A DNA stretch of 27,238 nt from a virus, in the IMG/VR virus record IMGVR_UViG_3300001686_000348, positions 1-27,238 of that record. One strand, 5' to 3'. The translations under genes were made by a program, and so were the position numbers. The notes under the pieces are model-generated. The model made no database searches. It was not told the origin of the DNA and saw nothing but the letters and a program-made list of their open reading frames with translations. Below are positions 13,055 to 21,600 of the stretch, one piece after another; the first letter of the stretch is position 1, and every line of letters begins with the position of its first letter.

Positions 13055-13456
13055 ATGAGTTTCACATTACTAAAGAAAGCAATTACTTCATTCAAGACCT
13101 TGGAAGTCGAGTTTGAAGATGGCACCAACAAGACATACAAGATGGTGCTCGACATGAACGCCATTGCAGCCGCATCCGAGGCCACACAAAAGGATTTTGC
13201 CAAGTTCTCGACATGGACGCTGAGCGATCCGAAACCAACCGAACTTCTGAATTTGTTTTGGTGTTCGCTAAAGCGTTTTCATCCTGAAGTGACATTGGAA
13301 GAAGTCGGAAGCTGGTTGAATCCTGAGTCCTTCATTCACGTACAAAACCTACTATTCGCACTGGCATTCCCTAGCTTCCAAATTGCAGCAGAGAACGAGG
13401 CTAAATCTCAGGGGGAAAACCAGCCAAACCTTCCGGCGTCAGAGCCAACCACCTAG
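13055..13456 (+). CDS. tail assembly chaperone, first frame (lambda gpG analogue)
   Basis: A 133-aa protein placed between tail tube and tape measure, where siphoviruses encode the chaperone that coats the tape measure during tail assembly. The N-terminus is a small beta unit (Phe-Lys-Thr-Leu-Glu-Val-Glu-Phe-Glu-Asp-Gly), followed by helices with Phe-Trp-Cys-Ser-Leu and Leu-Leu-Phe-Ala-Leu-Ala-Phe-Pro. The tail after residue 110 is polar (Glu/Gln/Asn/Pro). A GAGGAATT site lies before ATG. At residues 119-120 the sequence reads CAG GGG GAA AAC, a G/A run from which the -1 frame stays open into the next ORF, so this is probably the short product of a programmed frameshift pair. Assignment rests on position and the frameshift layout. 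Confidence 0.75.
   Translation: MSFTLLKKAITSFKTLEVEFEDGTNKTYKMVLDMNAIAAASEATQKDFAKFSTWTLSDPKPTELLNLFWCSLKRFHPEVTLEEVGSWLNPESFIHVQNLLFALAFPSFQIAAENEAKSQGENQPNLPASEPTT
13411..13420 (+). promoter_or_regulatory. probable -1 ribosomal frameshift site
   Basis: GGGGGAAAAC. In the first frame this reads (CA)G GGG GAA AAC; glycine tRNA on GGG can re-pair one base back on GGG. The -1 frame is open from 13405 (after TAA at 13402-13404) through 13875, overlapping the first ORF by about 50 nt. The heptamer is not the canonical X-XXY-YYZ, so the exact slip position is uncertain. Confidence 0.5.
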
Positions 13457-13476
13457 GTAAAACCCCAGACGGACTA

Positions 13477-13875
13477 GTGGAAATGAGTGAGTTTGCACGC
13501 TACTGGTTCCAAATGGGTGATGAGGAGTTTGGCGAATTAGACCAACATCGCTTTTGGGCACTGTGCAAACACCATTACGTTGAATTCAAACGTCAGCAAT
13601 ACGTGGCTGGCATCGTGGCAGCCGAACTGTGGCGAGTAACGGCCAAACAGTTAGGTGGTGACATCGAAGTCAAGCCGATGGATTTCGTCGGCAAATCTGA
13701 AGAAGAGTTTTGGCACGACTTCTACGTCGACAAATACACGAAGTTCAGAGAAAAAATCGTAGAAATTGTGCCTGAGAAATTATCGCAGGCCAGATTCGAT
13801 GCGTTGAGAGAGTTAACCGAGAAAGGAGTCGCTAGCGCAGAAGAAATCGTAGAAGAAGTTTTTGGTGCAGAGTAA
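13477..13875 (+). CDS. tail assembly chaperone, frameshift extension (lambda gpT analogue)
   Basis: The second chaperone frame, open from 13405 to 13875; the only start-like codons (GTG 13477, ATG 13483) lack a Shine-Dalgarno site, which favours production by -1 frameshift from the upstream gene. If the slip is at 13411-13414, the fusion is about 273 aa. The extension is acidic and helical, with Phe-Trp-Ala-Leu-Cys-Lys-His-His-Tyr-Val-Glu-Phe-Lys-Arg and an Ala/Glu-rich end. In lambda-like phages the T part contacts the tail tube while G coats the tape measure. Its stop is directly followed by the tape measure start. Confidence 0.72.
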   Translation: MEMSEFARYWFQMGDEEFGELDQHRFWALCKHHYVEFKRQQYVAGIVAAELWRVTAKQLGGDIEVKPMDFVGKSEEEFWHDFYVDKYTKFREKIVEIVPEKLSQARFDALRELTEKGVASAEEIVEEVFGAE

Positions 13876-16089
13876 ATGCCAGATATCAAAATATCAATCA
13901 TCGGTAACACAGCCTCTTTCGATGATGCCGCAATCAGGGCTTTAAATAACGCAAGAAAGTCAGCCAAGGGAATACAGGACTCATTTGACGGCATAGACCT
14001 TTCTGAGTCAAAAGCCGGGTTAATGACAATGGACGAAATCCTCGGTGTCCATATTCCACGCCACGTTACGGCCTTAATCTCGCAACTTCCGCTGTTAGGG
14101 GCTGCAATGGCTCTTGCGTTCCCCGTGTTTGCCATCGTAGCGGTTGTTAAGGCCATCACCGAATTAATCGAGAAGCAACAGAAACACGCTGAGGAATTAA
14201 ACAAAGCCAAAGCCGAAACGATGGACGTTGTCGAGGCAATGGGCAAACACGCTCGAGCTATTGAAATTTCCAATCTCAAGCTGCAAGACCAAATCAACAT
14301 TCTCCAGAAAAAGCCAGCGATGAACGGGCCAAAGATTCTTGCTGAAGAGGCCAAAGATGCCGCGCGCAAGTTAATTGAAGAGTACGACAAGGCCATCGCC
14401 AAAGTTGATGAGTTTGCAAAAAAGAACCAGCAGGGCTTAATCATGAAGTTCCTGAACGGCGACGACGGCAGCCGTGAACTCGCTGGCATGGTGTCAGCTC
14501 ATGAAGCCGCAATTGCCGAAATCAAAGCCGACCGTATCGCAGCCGAAATCGAGGGCAATAAGGCAGCAGTTAAAGCGTCCGACGATGCATTGGTAGCCGA
14601 GAACGTAAGTTTCGACAAATACATCCGTAAGAGATTACAAGCGATACAGGACGAAATCACGGCTAGAACAAAGGCCCACAAAGTTTCAGCTCATGACGAC
14701 GACGGCAATCCACTAGAGGATGTCACCGTTCAGGAAAGCCTAGCTGAAGCGACCAGAAACGTGAACACGGCTCACGCTCAAGAATTGGCCATCCTTGCCC
14801 CCCTCATCATGGCCAAAAAGGAATACAACAAGGCCGCTAGCGCTCAAGCAGAGAACAACAATCTCAAAGCCGAAGAGGAGCAAGCAAAGGCACAAGCTGA
14901 AGCGGACAAATTCGTCCAACAGATACTCCACAATAAGAACAAAATTCTTTCAGCGACTCAGCGAGCAAACGAAGAGGCCAAGGAAGAAGTTACGGCACAA
15001 GCAGCATTGAGCAAATGGGCAGAATTTCAATACAACACTGCACAGAAACAAGAGGCACTCGACAATCAACATGCACTGAATACGAACAAAATAGCGGAAT
15101 TAGATTCTTCGATTGCCAACTCACAAGCTGAGCACAACGCCAAAATGCAGGTGGCGCAGGGTTACTTGACGGAGCAGAAAGCCGACGAGCAAGCCCTTGC
15201 CACGTTAAAAGCAAATCAGGTTCGTGACCTAAAAGCCGCCAACGATTTGTTAGACCAGCAAAAAGCCAAGCTCGACCAACTTGGCAAAGAAACCATGTTC
15301 GGCATGACCGGGTCTGACCAACTCAAAGCCGAATATCAAAAGGCGCTCACCGATTACCAGAATTTCAAACTCAAGCAATTGGAGTTGACAAAGACTACTG
15401 ATGCCCAAATCAACGCTCTCGAATTGAAACTCGCCAATACGGAAGGTTCGCAGTGGCGCAAGATGTTCAGAGAGTTCAGCCAAGTTCAGAAGAACATGGG
15501 CAACGTCTACCGTCAGACGCTTCAAGGAATGAATTCAAGCCTTGCCAGTTTTGTTACGACAGGCGAGGGCAACTGGCGCAACCTCGCAACATCCGCAATC
15601 GAAAGCATCATTCAGGTCGGTTTGCAGTATGAAGAACAGAAATTGGGAATGGAATTGCAGGACCTATTGGGTCTAACAAAGAAAAAAGCCACGAACGCAG
15701 CAGCCGCACAATCGTCAGCAGGAGCAGCCGCAGCCAACACGTTAGCCGACGCTCCCTGGCCCATCAACGTTGGTGCCGCAGCCGCAGTGTTTGGACAGGG
15801 TGAAGCATATGCCGCCGACGCACTGGCTGAACGCGGTGCCGTATTGCCCAACCACGACATGTTGGTTCACACACACCCCAAGGAAATGATTTTGCCTTCG
15901 CATATTTCCAATTTCATTGTGAATGCTGCAAGCAATTCGAGCGGTCAAGGTGGAAGCGGGATTCATTTCGTTTCAGCTCCACAGGTTCAGGCAATTGATG
16001 GCCCTAGCGTGCAAAGGATGTTGAAGAAACACCAAGACGACATGTGGAAGGAATTTAACAAGCAGATGCGTAGACGCAATTTGATGTAG
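13876..16089 (+). CDS. tape measure protein
   Basis: A 737-aa protein starting on the base after the chaperone stop. The N-terminus contains a hydrophobic stretch at about 60-95 (Leu-Pro-Leu-Leu-Gly-Ala-Ala-Met-Ala-Leu-Ala-Phe-Pro-Val-Phe-Ala) that would reach the host membrane at ejection. Long Ala/Lys/Glu/Gln coiled-coil segments follow at about 95-560, then a Gly/Ala-rich part. The C-terminal end has Val-His-Thr-His-Pro-Lys-Glu-Met-Ile-Leu-Pro-Ser-His-Ile, typical of this class. By the usual rule of about 0.15 nm per residue the tail would be near 110 nm (inference). No lytic enzyme domain seen. Equivalent to GTA g11 but far longer. Confidence 0.92.
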   Translation: MPDIKISIIGNTASFDDAAIRALNNARKSAKGIQDSFDGIDLSESKAGLMTMDEILGVHIPRHVTALISQLPLLGAAMALAFPVFAIVAVVKAITELIEKQQKHAEELNKAKAETMDVVEAMGKHARAIEISNLKLQDQINILQKKPAMNGPKILAEEAKDAARKLIEEYDKAIAKVDEFAKKNQQGLIMKFLNGDDGSRELAGMVSAHEAAIAEIKADRIAAEIEGNKAAVKASDDALVAENVSFDKYIRKRLQAIQDEITARTKAHKVSAHDDDGNPLEDVTVQESLAEATRNVNTAHAQELAILAPLIMAKKEYNKAASAQAENNNLKAEEEQAKAQAEADKFVQQILHNKNKILSATQRANEEAKEEVTAQAALSKWAEFQYNTAQKQEALDNQHALNTNKIAELDSSIANSQAEHNAKMQVAQGYLTEQKADEQALATLKANQVRDLKAANDLLDQQKAKLDQLGKETMFGMTGSDQLKAEYQKALTDYQNFKLKQLELTKTTDAQINALELKLANTEGSQWRKMFREFSQVQKNMGNVYRQTLQGMNSSLASFVTTGEGNWRNLATSAIESIIQVGLQYEEQKLGMELQDLLGLTKKKATNAAAAQSSAGAAAANTLADAPWPINVGAAAAVFGQGEAYAADALAERGAVLPNHDMLVHTHPKEMILPSHISNFIVNAASNSSGQGGSGIHFVSAPQVQAIDGPSVQRMLKKHQDDMWKEFNKQMRRRNLM

Positions 16090-16096
16090 GTGGCGA

Positions 16097-17203
16097 ATGT
16101 CTAACTCAATCTTTCCTATTCCTACATATCCCGCTGGTTCCCGTGGCTGGCCCATTCACAAATATCCAGTGTTTAACACGCTCGTCGAGACTCCATTGTC
16201 TAGACGTGGTGAGACCCGTATTAGCACTACGCCATATGCCACTTGGAATTTTGAACTTACATTTCCGTTGGTGCCGGGAACATTCAACGACGGCACGACA
16301 TACCTGAATCAGTTGGTTGGTTTCTATTTGCAGATGCAGGGACAGGCGAATTCATTCCTGTTAGACGATCCGCAGGACAACACCATTCCGGCGGCATCAC
16401 CCGCAACGTTCGGGCTTGGTGATGGAACCACAAAGGCGTTTCAACTCACAAGACCGATTGGTGGTTACGCCGACATTATTCAGAACGTGAACGGGACGCC
16501 AGTGCTTTACATGAACGGCACGAACATCACGCCTCACAACCTCATTTTCGACTCAGATGGAACGAGCGGAACATGGACAGGCGACCCATTACTCGTCTTC
16601 AGTTCCACGGGTGGAGCAGTAACAGGCGGTAAATGGACGTACACAGGCACGGGTGCTGCTTCAACTTTCCGCAACAAGAAGTCCCAAGTCATCAACGTGG
16701 TCCCGGGCACAGTAATGACGCTCAGCGGATACATTGATGCTTCCCATATCTCGGCACCCGGCGGCGGACAAGGACTGCCGTTTGTTGGCGTTTGGGATGT
16801 GACGAGGGTTACGAACTACGCAGGAGCCTTTCAATCGGTTGGAACCAATGGTCGGGTGAGTGCAACATTCACCGTTCCGGGAGGAGTTACCTCTGTTGTG
16901 GCAACGATAGAAACAGACAACGTCACAGTGGCCAACGGCCAACCGCTCGTTTTCTCAGACCTTCAACTTGAAGCTGGTTCCACAGCAACCGCCTATCAAA
17001 GCACAAACGTAACGGGCTACAGCATTGACTCGTTGGGGGTCGTTACGTTCAACACAGCGCCAGCCAATTCAACCGTGCTGGCATGGTCGGGCAAATATTA
17101 TTTCCGTTGCCGTTTTTCGGACGACAGCCTAAGCGAGCTTACACAGATATTCACCAACATATGGCAAGTTGCGTCCATAAAGTTTCAGTCAATCATTTTG
17201 TAG
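16097..17203 (+). CDS. distal tail protein, DUF2460 family, with carbohydrate-binding-like insert
   Basis: A 368-aa protein homologous in layout to GTA g12. The N-terminal part (1-145) shows the DUF2460 marks Phe-Pro-Ile-Pro-Thr-Tyr-Pro-Ala-Gly-Ser-Arg-Gly-Trp-Pro, the Tyr-Leu-Asn-Gln-Leu-Val-Gly-Phe-Tyr strand and Phe-Leu-Leu-Asp-Asp-Pro. Its C-terminal end (305-368) has Tyr-Tyr-Phe-Arg-Cys-Arg-Phe and the final strand. Residues about 148-303 are an inserted galactose-binding-like module: Asn-Leu-Ile-Phe-Asp-Ser-Asp-Gly, Thr-Leu-Ser-Gly-Tyr-Ile-Asp, and the hallmark ending Leu-Gln-Leu-Glu-Ala-Gly-Ser-Thr-Ala-Thr. The insert makes it much longer than the usual ~210 aa and probably binds cell-surface sugars at the tail ring. 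Confidence 0.9.
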   Translation: MSNSIFPIPTYPAGSRGWPIHKYPVFNTLVETPLSRRGETRISTTPYATWNFELTFPLVPGTFNDGTTYLNQLVGFYLQMQGQANSFLLDDPQDNTIPAASPATFGLGDGTTKAFQLTRPIGGYADIIQNVNGTPVLYMNGTNITPHNLIFDSDGTSGTWTGDPLLVFSSTGGAVTGGKWTYTGTGAASTFRNKKSQVINVVPGTVMTLSGYIDASHISAPGGGQGLPFVGVWDVTRVTNYAGAFQSVGTNGRVSATFTVPGGVTSVVATIETDNVTVANGQPLVFSDLQLEAGSTATAYQSTNVTGYSIDSLGVVTFNTAPANSTVLAWSGKYYFRCRFSDDSLSELTQIFTNIWQVASIKFQSIIL

Positions 17204-17213
17204 AGAAAGGAGA

Positions 17214-18155
17214 ATGAAGTCTAAATTTCCCGATGTACTAAAGAGCTTTCTTCAAACCCGTAATGAGTTCGAGAAAGCCGATTTGTTTTTGATAAATCTC
17301 ACGAACGGGCAAAGCATCACCGCCACGACTTGGCAGTTAGACGTCGTTAATGCCGGCACACCGCCGACCACGTTCTACGCCACAAAATATGGTTCATGGT
17401 CGCGCGGAACGATTACGAGTGCTGCCATGATGGGAAATCTGTCGTCGCAGACGATGGAGTTGGCGGTCTCAATCCCCAACGACACGCAGGTATTTTTTCC
17501 GGGCACGAATGTTCCCATGTTTCAGACCGTAAGCACTGGCCTGTTCGATAAGGCGACGGTGTGGGTTTACACGGCTTATTCACCGCTCAACACGATAAGC
17601 CCGAACCCGCACACCAACGGCTTCGATACCAGCTTTGGTTTTGAAATTAAGTTTGTGGGTGAAATCACCAACGTGAATGAACTCACCCGCAGTAAATGCA
17701 CGTTCGAAGTTGCCGATCTCCTGTATCGCCTCAATATTTCGACACCGCCCAACATTGTTCAGAGCCCTTGTCGCTTCACGCTATTCGACCAGCACTGTTC
17801 ATTGAGCGCAGGCACCTTCACGATTCCGGCCCAGGTCGCCAGTGGTTCTACGAATTTAGTGATTAACACCACGGCACCTTTGCCAGCGGTTGGTTCCGAT
17901 GCATTGCCTTACACGTTAGGAGTCTTGAAGTTTACGAGCGGACAAAATTTGGGACTGGCTGGAAAGATAAAGGCACAGAACAGCACCACACAGCTTGTCT
18001 TGGATGCTCCATTCATTTTCCCAATTCAATTAGGCGACCAGTTTACGGTCCTGCCGGGTTGTGATCTCACGTTTGCGACCTGCTTAAACAAATTTGCCAA
18101 CACGATTCACTTCGGTGGGTTCCCCAACGTTCCCGATCCAACGACACCATTTTAA
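17214..18155 (+). CDS. tail hub protein, DUF2163 / BR0599-like
   Basis: A 313-aa protein, GTA g13-like. A beta-rich body is followed by the family's cysteine clusters: Cys186 and Cys195 (Cys-Arg-Phe-Thr-Leu-Phe-Asp-Gln-His-Cys) and Cys283/Cys290 in Gly-Cys-Asp-Leu-Thr-Phe-Ala-Thr-Cys. Then comes the signature Lys-Phe-Ala-Asn-Thr-Ile-His-Phe-Gly-Gly-Phe-Pro-Asn-Val-Pro at the C-terminus. In the GTA this group holds an iron-sulfur-type cluster in the hub; the four cysteines here are compatible with that. The start is preceded by GAGAAAGGAG ending 1 nt before ATG, the same tight spacing as the large terminase. Confidence 0.9.
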   Translation: MKSKFPDVLKSFLQTRNEFEKADLFLINLTNGQSITATTWQLDVVNAGTPPTTFYATKYGSWSRGTITSAAMMGNLSSQTMELAVSIPNDTQVFFPGTNVPMFQTVSTGLFDKATVWVYTAYSPLNTISPNPHTNGFDTSFGFEIKFVGEITNVNELTRSKCTFEVADLLYRLNISTPPNIVQSPCRFTLFDQHCSLSAGTFTIPAQVASGSTNLVINTTAPLPAVGSDALPYTLGVLKFTSGQNLGLAGKIKAQNSTTQLVLDAPFIFPIQLGDQFTVLPGCDLTFATCLNKFANTIHFGGFPNVPDPTTPF

Positions 18156-18157
18156 TT

Positions 18158-18601
18158 ATGCTCACACCAGAACAACGCCTACAGGTGGTCAAAGAAGCCC
18201 AGGAATGGGTGACTGTTAAAACGCCTTATGTGCCACACGCCAAACTGAAGGGCTTAGGATGCGATTGCGCCACGTTCATATTGTGCGTGTACCGTGACTT
18301 GGGACTCATCCCAGACATTGAGCTTGGAAATTATTCCGTTCAAGCGCATTTGCACCGCGACACCGTAACAACGCAGTACATCGACACCGTTCGGGAATAC
18401 GCCCAAGAGATAACCGAAGCCGAAGCACAGCCAGGCGACCTCTGCTTATTCCGCGTTGCTTACACATTTGCCCACTCGGGAATTGTTTTGGAAGGCTCCA
18501 CGATTGCTCATGCCATGAACCGCATTGGCGTTATTTATTCAGATTACAAAACCGACTCTTTCTTATTGAAGCGTCCTCGTATCTTTTTCACGTTGAAGTA
18601 A
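18158..18601 (+). CDS. NlpC/P60 cell-wall peptidase of the tail tip
   Basis: A 147-aa cysteine peptidase, GTA g14-like. The catalytic Cys37 lies in Gly-Cys-Asp-Cys-Ala-Thr-Phe, His106 in Phe-Ala-His-Ser-Gly-Ile-Val, and a third polar residue near His118 (Ile-Ala-His-Ala). Pro-Gly-Asp-Leu-Cys-Leu-Phe at 92-98 matches the NlpC core. There is no signal peptide, as expected for a virion-carried enzyme. It should cut peptide crosslinks of peptidoglycan during DNA entry, or serve as a hub domain. It begins 2 nt after the DUF2163 stop and ends directly at the next start, so the four tip genes are one translation unit. Confidence 0.92.
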   Translation: MLTPEQRLQVVKEAQEWVTVKTPYVPHAKLKGLGCDCATFILCVYRDLGLIPDIELGNYSVQAHLHRDTVTTQYIDTVREYAQEITEAEAQPGDLCLFRVAYTFAHSGIVLEGSTIAHAMNRIGVIYSDYKTDSFLLKRPRIFFTLK

Positions 18602-21600
18602 ATGTTATCGTCATCCAGTAAATCAACAACACCAGCCCAAACACCACCGCAGAAGCTTGCTGGCATCAACGTCACGCAATCGCTCTACGGCATAGCTCTG
18701 CCTATCCTGATGGGACAACGGCTGCTCGGTCAGTCCCTCATCTGGTACGGAGATTTCACGGCCATCCCACACGTTCAGAAAACCGCTTCGGGTGGTGGTG
18801 GCGGTAAGGGTTTGGGTGGTGGGGGCGGTTCGACACAGACGACGACCACTTACACATACACAGCCGCAACAATGGGCGCACTATGTTCTGGCCCTGTAAC
18901 AGGCATCGTGAACGTCCGCGATACCAAAGGACGTTATCAGCAGACCAGCGTTACCGAAGGCTTCACCATCCCGGGTGGTGGCGGAAACTACACGGTTGCA
19001 AATCACGGGCTGTTCAAAGTCGACAGGGGTGTTGCTTTCGCTCAAGCGTACAGCCAAGCCGTCAACGACTACGGCTCACCAGCACCCGTTACGCTCTCGG
19101 GCACCTATCAAATCCCAATGACGGTTGGAGCAGGAACAGGGCAGTACACCGTCAATACAGCGACAGGTGTTTACACGTTTCATGCCGCTGATGCTGGCAA
19201 GGTCGTTCAAATTACATACAGTTACAACCTGCTCGACATCGACAACACCGAAACAGCGCAGATTCCTTCGTCTGGTCCGTTCACCATTCTCGTTAATGAT
19301 TCAGCCGACTTCCTGCAAGACACAGGCGTAGTGTTTTATCCGTCAGGGACGGCATTAACAAAGGTGGGTTCATCTCCAGCCGCAGGGCAATACACAGCGA
19401 GTGGTGGACTCTACACTTTCAATTCAGCCGATAACGCTAAGCAAGTTCAAATCAGTTACGTAACCAACACGCAAAACCAGCAGTCCGACGCCCAGACCGC
19501 GTTAAACCTGACGCTCTTGAATGGAGCACAGGGGCAGACAGTTTGGTCATATTTAACGTCGCGTCACCCTGAAGCGGCTATTGGTTACACCGAAACAGCC
19601 GTGATTGCTTCACAAGCTATGGATTTGGGCAGCAACGCCGAAATGCCCAATTACACATTCGAAGTCGCAGGGCCTTACCAGTTTGGCGGCGGTATCGTGG
19701 ATTGTGACCCGGCCGACTGCATCGGTGCAATTCTGTCCGACCCGTTCTTTGGCAAAGGTTTTCCAACCACTTCATTCGGGGACTGGACTGGCGCTTCAAA
19801 CTTCTGGGTTGCCAATAATTTCTTTATCTCACCGCTTCTGAGTTCGCAGGACACAGTTTCGTCGGTGATCGGAAGCATTCTCGAAGCTGGCATGACAGCC
19901 GCATTCTGGAGTGAGGGCCAGCTAAAGTTGGTTCCGTATGGCGACACCAGCGCAGCCGGTAACGGGCAAATCTTCGTTCCGAACACGCAGCCGATTGTTG
20001 ATCTCAATGACGATGATTTTCTCGAAGACGTAAAGATAACCAGAGCGCCTTGGCAGGATGCCAACAATAAGGTTCAGATAACGTGGACAAATCGCCTGAA
20101 CGGTTACAACACAGAAACCACAACCGAACAGGATGACGCCGCAATTCAACGTTACGGCTTGAGGGATGAAGACCAGCAGAATTGGGATTTCATCACCACG
20201 CTTGCAGCAGCCCAGTTCGCAGGCAATATGCGCGTGAAGCGTTCGGTGAACATCCGTGCTTCTTACACATTCACCATAAAACACAATTACAGCTACCTTG
20301 AGCCGATGGACCTTGTGACAATCACGATCAACGAACTTGGTCTAATTAAAATTCCTGTTCGCATTCAGCAGATTGTCGACAACCCTGACGAGAAGGGGCT
20401 TGAAATTACGGCTGAAGAATTCCCCTGGGGAACAGCACAGCCGACGCTGTATGCAAAGCAGATAGGGGTGGGCTTCAAACCGAACGCCGGACAAGCAGAT
20501 CCCGGCAACACCACGGCTCTGATATTTGAGGCACCTAGCCGTTTTGGATTGCAACAAGGCAACATCCTTTATGCATTTGTGACGGGCAATTCGCCTGATT
20601 GGGGCGGCTGCCAGCCTTACGTGAGTTACGACGGAGTCTCCTACGATCCATTTGGGCCGCCTGTTATGAACCCTGCCCGTTTGGGAACCCTTCTCACCAC
20701 ATGGGCACCAACCAATCTCGTCACGAATGGCGATGGTGAAAGCGGCACACTCGGTTCTCAGGCTACAGGATGGACACTTGGCGGTGGAAACAATTTGGTA
20801 GTGGCCAACGACTTTGCTCGCTTTGGTTCTAAGAGCCTCAAAATCACCAATGCAAGCGCTGCCGACTCGTTCTCGTCTCAAGATTTCAGCGTTACGGGTG
20901 GTGCCGCTTACGAGTTGTCTGGATGGATAAAGACAAGTGCTCTGCCTTCAGCAGACGTCGGTCTCGGTGCCGTGTTGAACGTAGACACTGTATCTGGAGT
21001 TACCGGATTCACGATAATCAGCAAGACCGGAACTGACTTAGCAGCGCTTAATACATTTTCGCCGCCCTCTCAACCAGACGTGGGAATTCTAGCCGATGAT
21101 ACGGCCCACGATTGGACATTCGTTTCTTCTATCTTCCAGCCAATCGGAACAGGAACAATTCGGCTTTACTGCCAATTGGGATACGGAGGCAGCCAAAGTG
21201 GAACAGCATGGTTCGACAGTGTTGCATTGGTACAATTACCAGCCGACCCTGATACATCCAATTTCCAAGCCTCCATGGCGAGCGCCGGTTCTCAGTTGCC
21301 ATCGGTGAGCACTAGTGACTTTGATCAAGGTGTAAGCCTGTGCGCGATTGTGGACTCATCGCACGGCAACAACCCTTTTGAACTCTTCAGTTATAAGAAC
21401 TCAACTCTGGTTGGCGCGAACACGTTTCAGTTAGACACGTTCCACCGCGGATTAATGGGAACACAGAATGTCCCACACAACATAGGCGATACGTTCGCAC
21501 GTCTGGATCAGGCCTCCTTTACCTATCAGTACGACCCGAGCTATTACGGCAAGACCATCACATTCAAATTCTGCTCATTTAACACATTGGGAGGAAGACC

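Noticed and set aside
13722-14489. 255-aa minus-strand ORF opposite chaperone and tape measure
   Set aside because: Ser/Ile/Leu-rich low-complexity translation that mirrors the Ala/Lys/Glu codons of the tape measure; no ribosome site and no recognisable domain.
20342-20881. 179-aa minus-strand ORF inside the tail-tip gene
   Set aside because: Lies wholly within a well-supported coding region and has atypical Cys/Arg-rich composition; antisense shadow.
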